64,000 nucleotides of DNA from Closterium sp. NIES-65. Lineage: Eukaryota > Streptophyta > Zygnematophyceae > Desmidiales > Closteriaceae. The stretch covers positions 1,364,001-1,428,000 of the forward strand of contig CANXME010002192.1 of assembly GCA_948144175.1 (NCBI GenBank). Reading direction: 5' to 3'. This document shows, one piece after another, positions 40,563-55,100 of the stretch. Numbering within the stretch: position 1 is the stretch's first letter; each line of letters opens with the position of its first letter. The notes beneath the pieces were generated by a model. That model was given only the letters and a program-made list of their open reading frames with translations, was not told where the DNA came from and made no database searches. The position numbers were made by a program, and so were the translations under genes.

Positions 40563-41459
40563 GATTCGGGTGTGGCCCGGTCCTCGTTTGGGCGGAGCCG
40601 ACTTCTTGTTCGGGTGTGAGGGGGCGCCGACTTCGGGGAGGTCGACTAGGGAGGTCGACCTGTGTAGGGCGTCGACTTGGCGACACCGACCTGGAGAAGC
40701 CGACTTGGGTGGTCGGCTGACAACCGTGCTGATCGACGTAGAGCTGGTCGACCAGGAGTGACGTCGACCAGGAGCTGGTCGACCAAGGGTGTGGTCGACC
40801 TGGCGAGGTTGACTGGAGGTGGTCGTCGACTTGGGAGGTTGACGGGCACGCGAAGGAGCAGCTGGTCGACGTGGTTGCCCGGTCAACCAGGTTACCTGTG
40901 TGACGAGGTCATGCGGAGGAGTGAGACGGTCGCCCAGGTGGTCTTTGGTGAGACCGACCTTGGTGGTGGTATCCCGAGGTCGACGTGGCGGAGCAGATGC
41001 AGTCGTCAGCATGGAGACGATATGGTGTGTGTGCTGTGAAGGTGATGAGGCACAGCACGCCAATCATCTGCGAGCACATGCAAAGCTGGTGCAATGCTGT
41101 ACTGCGGGAGCAACGCTGGCCGCCGTCGACTTGTGGTGTTGGCACGCCGTCGACCTGCAGAGTTGGCAAGCCACGACTCTGCACTGCTGGAGCGCAGTCG
41201 ACCAAGTCGTGCTGGCACGCGGTCGACTATGCTGCGCTAGCAGTCGACCTGCTTGCATCCTAGCTCTAATGTAGTCTAGTCTTGCCATCTTGTGTGCATC
41301 GTTGCTGTCATGTGTTCCTAGTGAAACTCTTGCCAATTTCCCCCGTGAACTAGCAAGTAGCGTGTGCACAAGTAAATGACTAAGGAATGAACGCAGAGAT
41401 CACACGAGCATCCGTGCCTAGCCCGTAGTCTAGCTCCCGTTAAACGAGTTATCTCCACA
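40563..41459 (+). repeat. Probable solo LTR of a B2-like copia (repeat E1)
   Basis: It aligns in order with the B2 LTR read on the minus strand (59441 down to 57831). GTGTGGCCCGGTCCTCG near 40568 matches the B2 LTR start. A GTCGAC-rich part, a 24-25-bp tandem array (41105-41260) and the tail GAAACTCTTGCCAATTT..CTCCACA follow. It ends CTCCACA at 41459. The left end is approximate, and a target duplication is not convincing. Confidence 0.6.
41105..41260 (+). repeat. 24-25-bp tandem array in repeat E1
   Basis: About six imperfect units such as ttggcacgccgtcgacctg, each with a GTCGAC core. The same unit forms an array at 58027-58180 on the minus strand within the B2 LTR. Confidence 0.7.
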
Positions 41460-41586
41460 ACTCTGAACTGTGAAGTGAAGATGAGGCGACTTGGAAAGTC
41501 AACTTCTTATAGTACTACTCAGGATCCCGAGTCACTGGATTCAGATTGAGGCGAGAGATGGCATCAACCTGAGATATTTAAGATGC

Positions 41587-43059
<1,473 letters not shown>

Positions 43060-44268
43060 TTAGACCTGGTCGCAACCCTGCGCAGCAAGTGCGCACATCA
43101 GTTCTGGGTTGTCATTTTTTGGGGTAGTGACTTGGCACATGCTGATGTCTTCCTTAGCCAAGCACAGCTCCTCCAACAACACATCAGCAACAGAAGCTCC
43201 CAAACGTTCTCCCACATCGACCGACTCATCATACGGTGATGGCCCGACCACAGAGCAACTCAAACTGCTCATGCTGCCACCGCTGCTGGTAGTGCTGCTA
43301 CGTCGAACGATTTGATCGCACATCAAAGCGTTGGTGTAATCATTACGAGTAACACCCAATAGACCATCATGGCAAGTGTCAGGTCCCTTCACATCGCTGC
43401 TGTTACTGTGGGTGCAGCTCCTGCTGCTGCTACTGTCGTTGCAGATCCTGCTGCTGGCTCCACCCTCCACCATGCAAGCTGCCACTTTGACCAGATCAGT
43501 TTGCTGAAGCTGCTGCTGTGGCTGATAGCGCTGCAAATACTGCTGGGAGTGGGACGTGTGCTGCAGGCGACAATCCCTGAGTTCAACTCTTGGCATCTGC
43601 ATCCACGATGCTGACTGCTGCTGGAGGGCAGTGTTTTCACACCCTGACGTGGCGACACCACCATATGCTGACACGTCAGCACCCCTGGCAGCAACATTAT
43701 TTGGCTGTCCCATCCCAAAATCGTTTCTCAGAAATGGTTCATTCGTACCAGGCTGGCAGTTACCAGAACTTGCACAAGGGGTGCAAACCCAAGGAGGAAT
43801 GGTAAAGTCAACGACAGGAATAACATCAGCTTCAGTAGTGGTAACAGCAGGACCATAGCTGGTAACACCAAGGCCATTGCTGGTAACACCAAGGCCATTG
43901 ATGGTAACACCAAGGCCATTGCTGGTAACACCAGGGCCATCTCTGGTAACCCCAAGGCCGTTGCTGGTAACACCAGAGTCAGCTGCATGCGCAGTAGAAA
44001 GAGAATGAAGCCCCCCTGGAAGGCCAGAAGGCTTAGCAGCTGGAATGGCTGTGTAGGCTGCTTCGCTGTAGGGTGGTGAAGGTGCATCCGAGGTGCATGC
44101 GGTAACCGCAAGTGCGAATGTGGTAACCGCAGGGGTGTGAGAAACTTCTGCAGCAATAAATTCAGCGCGTACGTCCGTGACAGCAGTGGTAACAGCAGTG
44201 AAGCCAGTGGCTACATCCATGAAAGCAGTTGTGACATCAGTGGTAGGAGTCACTACACAGGAGCACAC
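43060..44268 (-). CDS. Family R open reading frame, 402 residues, unknown function
   Basis: Minus-strand frame. The N-terminal 60 residues are Thr/Val/Ala-rich. YSEAAYTAIPAAKPSG follows, then a decapeptide-type repeat (GVTSNGLGVT, about six copies at residues 95-145). A Cys-containing part reads WVCTPCASSGNCQPGTNEP, WMQMPRVELRDCRLQHTSHS, QQYLQRYQPQQQLQQTD. A Ser-rich part and an acidic end follow. No known domain, signal peptide or membrane segment is visible. Diverged partial copies at 27197-27643 and 28906-29640 keep the same motif order, which argues for a real multicopy sequence, possibly transposon-derived. The start could also lie elsewhere, or the frame could be one exon of a larger gene with 44647-47205. 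Confidence 0.5.
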   Translation of the reverse strand: MCSCVVTPTTDVTTAFMDVATGFTAVTTAVTDVRAEFIAAEVSHTPAVTTFALAVTACTSDAPSPPYSEAAYTAIPAAKPSGLPGGLHSLSTAHAADSGVTSNGLGVTRDGPGVTSNGLGVTINGLGVTSNGLGVTSYGPAVTTTEADVIPVVDFTIPPWVCTPCASSGNCQPGTNEPFLRNDFGMGQPNNVAARGADVSAYGGVATSGCENTALQQQSASWMQMPRVELRDCRLQHTSHSQQYLQRYQPQQQLQQTDLVKVAACMVEGGASSRICNDSSSSRSCTHSNSSDVKGPDTCHDGLLGVTRNDYTNALMCDQIVRRSSTTSSGGSMSSLSCSVVGPSPYDESVDVGERLGASVADVLLEELCLAKEDISMCQVTTPKNDNPELMCALAAQGCDQV

Positions 44269-44340
44269 GCTGTCTGTTGGAATTCAAGCTTCTCAGTGCA
44301 CAGAAGAGATGAGGGCACATGCCGCTGCCGCTGCCGCAGG

Positions 44341-44560
44341 GTGGAGATGTGAGGTGAGTCGACACCTTTTTAGGTGACTTGATGTGAGTAGACACCATGG
44401 GTGGACATGTGAGGTGAGTCGACACGTTTTTGGGTGATGTGATGCGAGTAGACACCATGGGGTGGAGATGTGAGGTGAGTCGACACTTTTTTGGGTGACG
44501 TGATGCGGGTAGACACCAAGGGGTGGAGATGTGAGGTGAGTGGACACTTTGTTGGGTGAT
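44341..44560 (+). repeat. 61-bp tandem repeat, 3.7 copies
   Basis: Units begin tggagatgtgaggtgagtcg and end gagtagacaccatgggg, with a few changes per unit. It lies between the family-R ORF and the Gln-rich ORF. Confidence 0.9.
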
Positions 44561-44646
44561 CGCCAAAACCTCACATGGTGATGCTCTTACCTGCATGGCG
44601 ATGCTCCTAGCTCCATGGCCATGCTCCTAGCTGCATGGCCATGCTC

Positions 44647-47205
<2,559 letters not shown>

Positions 47206-47489
47206 TCTTCAAGGTTAGAAAAGCCTGGCCTGGGACAACTGAATATCCTCTCTGACTGACAAGCTCAGCAAAATCGGGTGGCTCACTATAGCGTTGCAAA
47301 GAGACCCATACAAACACCTGGTAAAGAAGGCTTAACAAAAAGCCCAAAGTGACTCACTATAAAGTAGGTAAAATAGCCCAAAGAGGGTTCCATAGACTGC
47401 TACTAGCTTCAGTCAAGGTAATTTTGCCATTGCTATCAGCAGGAGTCACAGCACCCGTCGCAGCAATAGTAGTAGTACCTTTTCACTTG

Positions 47490-47720
47490 CTAGCCAACGA
47501 TCCGTTTGTGCGATGCCTTTCGCCATCTAAACCCATCGCAGGCTTGGCAACCGTTGCAGAGTGCATGGGACTCCTGGTCCTGCTGTTGTTGGTGCTCGTG
47601 CTGCTGCTGCTGCCTCTGCTGCTCTTTGTGCTGCTGCAGAAGTTGGTGATCGTACTGCTCCTGGTGACACTGCGGATCATGACGATATGATGATGCATGT
47701 GATCCATCATGACCGTCCAT
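47490..47720 (-). CDS. Small Gln/His-rich ORF, possible upstream exon
   Basis: A minus-strand frame of 76 codons (MDGHDGSHASSYRHDPQ, then a Gln/His run, then HALCNGCQACDGFRWRK). It lies upstream of the Gln-rich ORF on the same strand and shares its Gln-rich character. It could be an exon of that gene or chance reading of a CTG-rich stretch. No domain is recognised. Confidence 0.25.
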   Translation of the reverse strand: MDGHDGSHASSYRHDPQCHQEQYDHQLLQQHKEQQRQQQQHEHQQQQDQESHALCNGCQACDGFRWRKASHKRIVG

Positions 47721-47750
47721 CTCACTGTTCCCGTGGCAGCAGGCCGCAGA

Positions 47751-48226
47751 TTGTCACAGGATGTTGCTGAATGTCACAGGATGTTGATGTCAGAGGCTCT
47801 GCTGAATGTCACAGGATGTTGCTGAATGTCACAGGATGTTGATGTCAGAGGCTCTGCTGAATGTCACAGGATGTTGCTGAATGTCACAGGATGTTGATGT
47901 CAGAGGCTCTGCTGAATGTCACAGGATGTTGCTGAATGTCACAGGATGTTGCTGAATGTCAAGAGGATCTGCTGAATGTCACAGGATGTTGCTGAATGTC
48001 ACAGGATGTTGCTGAATGTCACAGGATGTTGCTGAATGTCACGGGATGTTGCTGAATGTCAGAGGAGGTCACTAAACGTTGCTGGTTGTCACAGGATATC
48101 GCTAAATGTCACAGGAGGTCACTGGAATCTCAGAAGGTCACTGGATTTCATAGGAGGTCAATGTATGTCAGAGGAGGTCACTGAATGTCACTGGGGTGAA
48201 CTGAATGTCACAGGGTGACTCAGCGG
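47751..48226 (+). repeat. 20-bp tandem repeat with a 55-bp higher-order unit
   Basis: Basic unit gttgctgaatgtcacaggat. Between 47763 and 47930 it is arranged in 55-bp blocks that include tgatgtcagaggctc. The right end (48060-48226) is degenerate, with GTCACTGAATGTCA-like units. Confidence 0.9.
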
Positions 48227-49712
48227 ATCATGTCAGATGGACATCGCTAAATGTGGGCGTTGCGGAGGAGTCAATCACCCATGGCCTATCAGGATGCGAT
48301 TGCTGACAGAAGTCGCTGCATGGAAATGGTCGAACCGCGACAGTTTGCAGTAGGAGCGCTGGTACTATTGACTGCAATATTTCTGGGTGGTGCTTGCGGA
48401 AATGGGCTTCCGGAGCTACGGGGTTTAACTCACAATTACAAACGTCCTTACTGTAAACTAAAATACAACGATCCCAGCACGAGATGACTCTGACGAATGT
48501 CGACCAGCTTTGGAAGCGGAAAGACGACTATGGCGGAAGAAATTGACATGAGCATCCAAGCGTTTAGGGTTCTGGCATCGCGAGGGAGCGGGACTCGGAA
48601 ATATATCATTCGAGGAATCCCCGAGTCACAGAAGATAGTAGGAGCACGTATCACGGCATTATAGGCGAGAGATGGAGATTACAAACTTGATAATGGAGAT
48701 GAGAAAGGAGTAAACCTGAGATACTAACAAACCCGCCGGCGACACGTCCTGAGGCGCGTGGACCTTGTAATAACGATGGCTTCAATCAATCTGGGGCCAT
48801 CGATCTGCCCACGACCTCGTGCATGACTATATCGGATGACTCCTGCTTGCACTGCATCCTCGTTTGCAAATGCCACTCACAAAGCCTGGTAACATGCTGT
48901 TTCCTACCGCCCAACGCGGGCCATTCATTCGTGCGTACTAACTGATCATGTGCATAGGAATTCCGCGAAGGAGCGAACATGCTGCGCGGGGAGGGGGCGA
49001 CTAATCAAAATCTTCCAGCGAGTCTGACCTTAATTTGGCGGGAGCATTCAGCCGCGCGCTGAGCTGCGCTGGAGAGCCACGACGGGTATCTGCTGGCCGT
49101 AGTGCAAGCATGCGCATGTGCAGCGATGGTGACACTGCGGAGCGGAGCCTTGGCCCGTGCGTGATCCGCGGGGGTGGGGCTTCGGCTTCTGAACAGCATT
49201 GCTGGGTGAGTAAGCAACGAGAACGTGCGGCATCATGCCAGGAAGGGCAGGCAGCTTGTCTGGTTGGTTGGCCAGATCCCGCCGCATTCTAACAGTGTTA
49301 AGATTTTGGTCCTACTGTACTGTACCGTGAAACAATGAGGCACCCGAAGGTGCGCAAGAAATGGGAGAAGTGATGGAGTTATGACAAGCAACACTATGGT
49401 GTATGCATAGTGTCCTAGATTTGCTTCGAGGCGTCTCAAAGCAAGTGGTGAAATCAACACCTGGGGACAGTGGACAAGGCTGGGTGCTGTAGGGAACTGT
49501 CGGAATGCTTTGCTGACAAAGTATACATAAAATCTCCTAGATTCGGACAAGACTGTGAAAGGGTGCTTGAGGAGGACTAACTGGAACGAACAGCGACCTT
49601 GATTTTCTAGTCTCCGTTGAGGCAGTTGCTAGTCCAAAGTTCAAAATTTGAACAGACTCCACCAACATCCGTCCGACATCCAACGGATATATCGGGGCAC
49701 CGAGCAGTAAAC
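48227..49712. other. No supported gene
   Basis: Open frames are short and without recognisable domains. A minor inverted word pair and ordinary base composition are all I see. Confidence 0.5.
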
Positions 49713-49715
49713 ATA

Positions 49716-50430
49716 GGCCCTGTTCGCCACGACCACGATATAGGCAAGGGGCGGGGGATGGGCGAGGGCTCCAGAAGGTGCGCCGGAAGATGCGAACTAC
49801 GTCCGGGGGCTCGCCCCGAATGGAGATTTCTCCAAAGGGATCCGGAAGGGGGCCAAGGGGATCTGGCACCTCCCCCCCACCTTCGTTTAGGGCGGGACTT
49901 TTTTTCCCGCCTCTGATCCACAACCAGAGAAAAAAAGAAACAAATCAGCCCGGGTAAAAAGTGTCGAAAAAAGAAAAGGTCCTTCACAGTTGCGTTTAGG
50001 GTTCCGTGAACTTGAAGCAGCTGTCTTATCACTCGGGAGGGCGAAAATTTGTTGTTCCGGGCCGGTTCTGGTGACACGTTGGCGTTTACCCTGCCCTCAA
50101 ATCCCCCGGCCATCCCGTTAGGCGCCTACGAAATTGGTGGTCTGCACGAGGGAGAGTCGATGGAGGGGATGGGGTTCCGAGCTGGCAGGACAGGAAACTG
50201 CCAGGCGCATTCTGGATCCCCCGCCCATCCCTTCGATGGCCCAGAAAAGTGGGTGTTCGCCACGACGGCGAGCCCTCCGAGGTTCGGAGGGGATCGTCAG
50301 GCTCGACAGGATTTTGTCGGTCTGACCGGCCCTAAAACCCTGATTTCACCCCTTTTCGAAGGTGCAGGGCGGATTCCGGGTTCCCCACCCATCCCTCTGA
50401 AGGCCCAGCAAAGGCGTGGCGAACAGGGCC
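49716..50430. mobile_element. 715-bp MITE with GGCCCTGTTCGCCACG ends
   Basis: A perfect 16-bp terminal inverted repeat (49716-49731 and 50415-50430) is flanked by ATA on both sides (49713-49715, 50431-50433). No transposase. Internal GC-rich blocks around 49750 and 50215 (cccgcccatccc-like) are repeated near 50385, hinting at internal duplication. Superfamily uncertain; a 3-bp duplication would fit PIF/Harbinger, although its usual site is TWA. Confidence 0.75.
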
Positions 50431-50433
50431 ATA

Positions 50434-51027
50434 GCGAAACCTACTTGCTTATAAACCCGTGCTGCACCTTGACGGATGTCTACACACCAACGTTTTGAAC
50501 CCCTGGTCGCACAACACAGAACGGGATACACGGACCCGACCCGACCAGGGTGTCTCTCAAGGCGTGCCCAGAGCGTTCCTCCATTCGTTTTGTGCGGTTA
50601 CTCTTGTCACAAAATATGAAATTTGTGAACCGCTGTGCATCGTCTGGAATCGTCGTGCGCCACGACGGGTGAACTGTAAATGAACGCCCTAGACTTAGGA
50701 AATGAAAATCCAATTATAAACCCTGGATAACTCGGTAAAGGAGAAAATTTTTCCTTACTTCGCGTCCCTCCTCAGTGCGTACACCACTGTTCCCGCCAAC
50801 AGCACCCAACAGAACACCGTTACCACTCTCGACACTCGCCTCAACATTGTTCCCGCCACTATTCACGATGCGACCCAACCTCACCGTTTGGTTGGTAACC
50901 CGCGCTCCAGACCTCTGCCTCGACAACTCCCAACCTCGGCGCTAGGCCCGTCGCTCACCCCACTTCTCACACATTACCATTACCACTGTAGCTTCGCTAT
51001 ATATTATTCGCCCATGCCTTCGCCCAT
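50434..51027. other. No supported gene
   Basis: AT/GC-mixed sequence without coding signal. 51028-51032 is the TCTAC target copy of C5. Confidence 0.5.
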
Positions 51028-51032
51028 TCTAC

Positions 51033-51180
51033 TGTCAGAACATATATGTAGCTTATGCTGTTGTGTAGGCTACAGTGGGGTATACCATAGGGGGTACAAC
51101 CCAATTAGGGTTTTGCTATTTGTACTCACTTCACTCATAGCTCATTCATTCTCGCTCTATTTTCCACATGGTATCGAGCA
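51033..51180 (+). repeat. C5 5' LTR and primer-binding site
   Basis: TGTCAGAACATATATG..TATTTTCCACA followed directly by TGGTATCGAGCA (51169-51180). Confidence 0.92.
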
Positions 51181-52166
51181 GGTTCCCCCGTGGAAACTGT
51201 GCTTAGGGCCCACCACTTTTAAACTTTTTTTTTTCTGCCCGGAGCGCGCTCCGGGCCCTCGCTCTCACTCTTTCGGCCTGCCCTGCAGGCCCCTAGCCGC
51301 CCGCGCGCCGCCTGTCCCGGCCCCTAGCCGCCCGCGCGCCGCCTGTTCAGGCCCCTAGCCGCCCGCGCGCCGCCCGTCCCGGCCCCTAGCCGCTCGCGCG
51401 CCGCCCGTTCAGGCCCCTAGCCGCCCGTGCGCCGCCCGTCCCGGCCCCTAGCCACCCGCACGCGCCCGTCCCGGCCCCTAGCCACCCGCGCGCGCCCGTC
51501 CCGGCCCCTAGCCGCCCGTGCGCGCCCGTCCCGGCCTCACACCGCCCGTGCGCCGCCCGTCCCTGCTGCACGCCGCCGTCCTGGCCCCCCACGCCGCCCG
51601 TTAGCCGCCGTGAAGCCTGAGCCGCCCGAGCCGTCTGCGCAGCTGAGGAGCCGAGCCGCCCGAGCCGCCTGTGCCGCTGACTGCCCGAGCTGCCCGAGCC
51701 GCCTGAGCCGCCCGAGCCGCCCGAGCCGCCTCCCCCCCCCCCCCCCTTTTCCCGTCGCCCGTCGCGGCTCCTTCGGGGGCCGCAGCTGAGGGGTGGCAGG
51801 TGTGTGGTCTCCCCTACTTCTCCTCCTCCTTCGTCTCGAGCCGCCCTGCACCCGAGCCGCCTCGCCGCCGAGCCGCTTTACACCCGAGCCTCCCAGCAGC
51901 CGAGCCGCCCTGCAGCCGAGCCGCTCTACACCCGAGCCTCCCAGCAGCCGAGCCGCCCTACAGCCGCGCCGCCGGGTCGCCGAGCTGCCGAGCTGCAGTT
52001 GCTGCCGAGCCGCCCTGCCGCCGAGCCGCCCGAGTCGCCCGAGCCGCAGAGCCGCCGTGCTGCCGAGCCTCTGAGTCGCCGAGCCTACTCTACCCACCAC
52101 TGGTGAGCCCCTGCCCTGCTAGCACGCTGCGCGTCGCCTGCTTGCCTGCCTGCCTCCCTTTTTGGC
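51181..52166 (+). repeat. C5 leader: GC-rich tandem repeats
   Basis: CGGCCCCTAGCCGCCCGCGC-type units of about 30 bp fill 51290-51560. GAGCCGCCCGAGCCGCC-type units (51610-51740), a poly-C run and GCCGAGCCGCCCTGCA units (51840-52060) follow. Long Pro/Arg/Ala frames here are composition artefacts. Confidence 0.8.
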
Positions 52167-55100
52167 TTGCCGGGCTGCCTGCCTTACTGCTGCTACTCCT
52201 GCTCCTGCCTCTACTGGTGGAGCCAGATGCGGCCCCATCGACGTCTGCGTGAGTCCCTCACGCCCCAGCAGCTGCGTGAGTGGTATGCTGGTTGGGGCTG
52301 TAGGGGTGGCGGCGCTACTACTGCTACCACTCCTGCTGCTTCTACTACTGGTGGCGGCCAGATGCAGCTCCCGCGACCCCCCTCCGCGTCTCTCACGCCT
52401 CAGCAGCTTCGTGAGTGGTACGCTCAGAGTGGAGGGTCTCTCAGTTCTGTTCGCTGCTCTTACGTGATTCTCACTGGTGCTCGCACTGGTCAGCCTTGTG
52501 GGACACCTAGTCATACACAGTCCCGCTGCTTCGCCCGTCTGAGCGACGCCTGGCGTACCGTGTTTGGCGACGAGGCTGAGCTCCCCGACTGGGTGGAGTT
52601 GCTTAGGCAGAGGGTAGATATATTTGCTCTTGACTATGATGCTATTCTCACTGCCATGTATGCATTGCCTACTAGTGCTGACCGTACCGGTCACCTGTGC
52701 ATACCGCCTGACCCGGGTATAGGACCTGCTGCTCTAGCTACTGGTGGGGCTGCTGCTGCTCTGGGTGCTAGTGAGTCTCCTGCTCCAGGTACAGGTGCGG
52801 CTGCTACTCTAGGTGCTAGTGAGTCTGCTTCCTCAGGTGCGGGTGAGGCTGCGCTCTCAGGTACCACGTTGGCTTCGGCCTCCCTCACCTTTACACTTGA
52901 CTCTGGGGCTTCTCGCTCCTTCTTTCGGGACCGCACCACACTCACGCCGCTTGGTCAGCCTGTTGCAGTCTCCCTGGCTGACCCCTCTGGGGGTCCTGTC
53001 CTCTCTCACTTTTCCACTATCCTCCCGTGTCCGGCTGCCCCCTCGGGCACCCTGTCTGGCCTGTACCTCCCCTCGTTCTCGACGAACTTGGTGAGTGGTG
53101 CAGACCTGCAGGATGCGGGGGTTCACCAGCTCACTCCTGCGAGTCAGCGGGTGACCCACTGCACGGACGCACGCACAGGCCGGCACCTAGCCAAGTTCTC
53201 GCGTCGGCCGGGGTCGAGCCTCTACACCCTGACCACTGAGTCTCCTCCTGTCCCTGCGTCCGGTCAGGTAGCAGCGTCAGGTCAGGTGTTTGCTGCTGCG
53301 TCCAGGTCTGGTCCTGAATCTGCCCCCTGCTCGTGTCGCCTCTTGTCTCACGAGACTCTCCTGTGGCACCACCGTCTTTGCCACCCCTCCTTGCCCCGTC
53401 TTCGGGGCATGGCTTCCCGTGTCCTTGTCTCTGGTCTTCCCCAGTCTCTCCCTCCCCTTCCTTCGGGACCAGGACCTTCCTGTGTCCCCTGTGTCGAGGG
53501 GCGCCTCAGGGCTGCTCCTCACTCCTCCCAGTTTCCCCCGACAGAGGCTCCTCTGCATACACTTCACATGGACGTGTGGGGCCCGGCCCCCGTCCGTGGG
53601 CAGGGTCACGAGCGCTACTTCCTGTTGGTGGTTGACGACTACCCGCGTTACACCACAGTCTTCCCCTTGCGCAGCAAGGGTGCTGTCACTGAGGTGCTGA
53701 TCGACTGGATCCGCGAGGCTCGTCTCCAGCTCAGGAGGAGCTTCGGCTCGGACTTTCCTGTTCTGCGTCTGCACTCTGACCGAGGTGGGGAGTTCTCCTC
53801 TCGCCTTCTGCGAGACTACTGTCGTGCACAGGGGATCCGCCAGACCTTTACGCTTCCGGACTCTCCACAGCAAAATGGGATTGCTGAGCGCCGCATTGGC
53901 ATGGTCATGGATGTCGCTCGTACGTCCATGATGCATGCGGCTGCCCCCCATTTTCTGTGGCCGTTTGCGGTTCGGTACGCGGCGCATCAGCTCAACCTTC
54001 ACCCCAGGGTCTCTCGGCCCGATATGTCCCCAGTGTTACTGTGGACGGGGAAGGTCGGCGATGCGTCTGCGTTCCGTGTCTGGGGATCTCGGGCGTTTGT
54101 CCGCGACTTGTCTGCGGACAAGCTGTCCCCCCGTGCTGCTCCCTGTGTCTTCCTTGGCTTCCCCCCTGACGCTCCAGGGTGGCAGTTCTACCACCCCTCC
54201 TCTCGTCGTGTTCTGTCCTCCCAGGACGTCACGTTCGACGAGTCAGTCCCCTTCTACCGCCTCTTCCCCTACCGTACTCCTTCCCTCCCCCCCCCACCGG
54301 ACTTCCTGGTGCCAGTTCCCCCCCCGGTAGACCCCCTCCCCCCTCAGGTTCCTGCCCCTTCAGGTGTGTCCCAGGTAGACACAGTCGAGCCAGTCGAGGT
54401 TGCTGCTGAGTCTGGTCCTGCTGCGGGTGCAGAGTTTGGGGGTGCTACGCGTGCGGGTGCTGAGCTTGGGGGTGTTGCTGCTGGGGGTGCTGAGCCTGGG
54501 GGTGCGAGGCCTGGGGATGCTGAGCTTGGGGGTGCTGCTGCTGGGGGTGTTGAGCCGGGAGGTGCTACGTCACGAGCTGCTGAGCCTGGGGGTGCTGAGC
54601 GTGGAGGTGCGGAGCCTGCGACTGCTGGACCTGGGGGCTCTCCGGTTGCTCCGTCTCGGCGGGAGCCGCTCTCTCCACAGGAGCTGCGCGAGTGGTTTGC
54701 TCGCCGCTGGAGGCGTGCTGCTGGAGCTGAAGCTCCTTCGACTGCTGAGGGTGCTCGTGCTGCCGGTCCCGGAGCTGCTAGGCCTGCGGGTCCTACTGGA
54801 GGTGGAGCTGCTGAGCCTGGGGGTGCTGAGTCTGGAGCTGCTGAGCCTGGGGGTGCTGAGTCTGGGGCTGCTGAGCCAGGGGGTGCTACGTCTGGAGCCG
54901 CTGAGCCTGGGGTTTCTCCTGGTGCTGCGTCTCGGCGGGAGCCCCTCTCTCCACAGGAGCTGCGCGAGTGGTTTGCTCGCCGCTGGAGGCGTACTGCTGG
55001 AGCTGGAGCTTCTTCGACCGTCGAGGGTACAGGTGCCGCCGGTCCCGGAGGTGCTACGCCTGCGGGTCCTACTAGAGCTGGGGCTGCTGAGGGCGTTGGT

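Noticed and set aside
40600..41270. GTCGAC-rich sequence as a restriction-like or CRISPR-type array
   Set aside because: Units are imperfect and directly adjacent without unique spacers, and the segment matches a retrotransposon LTR.
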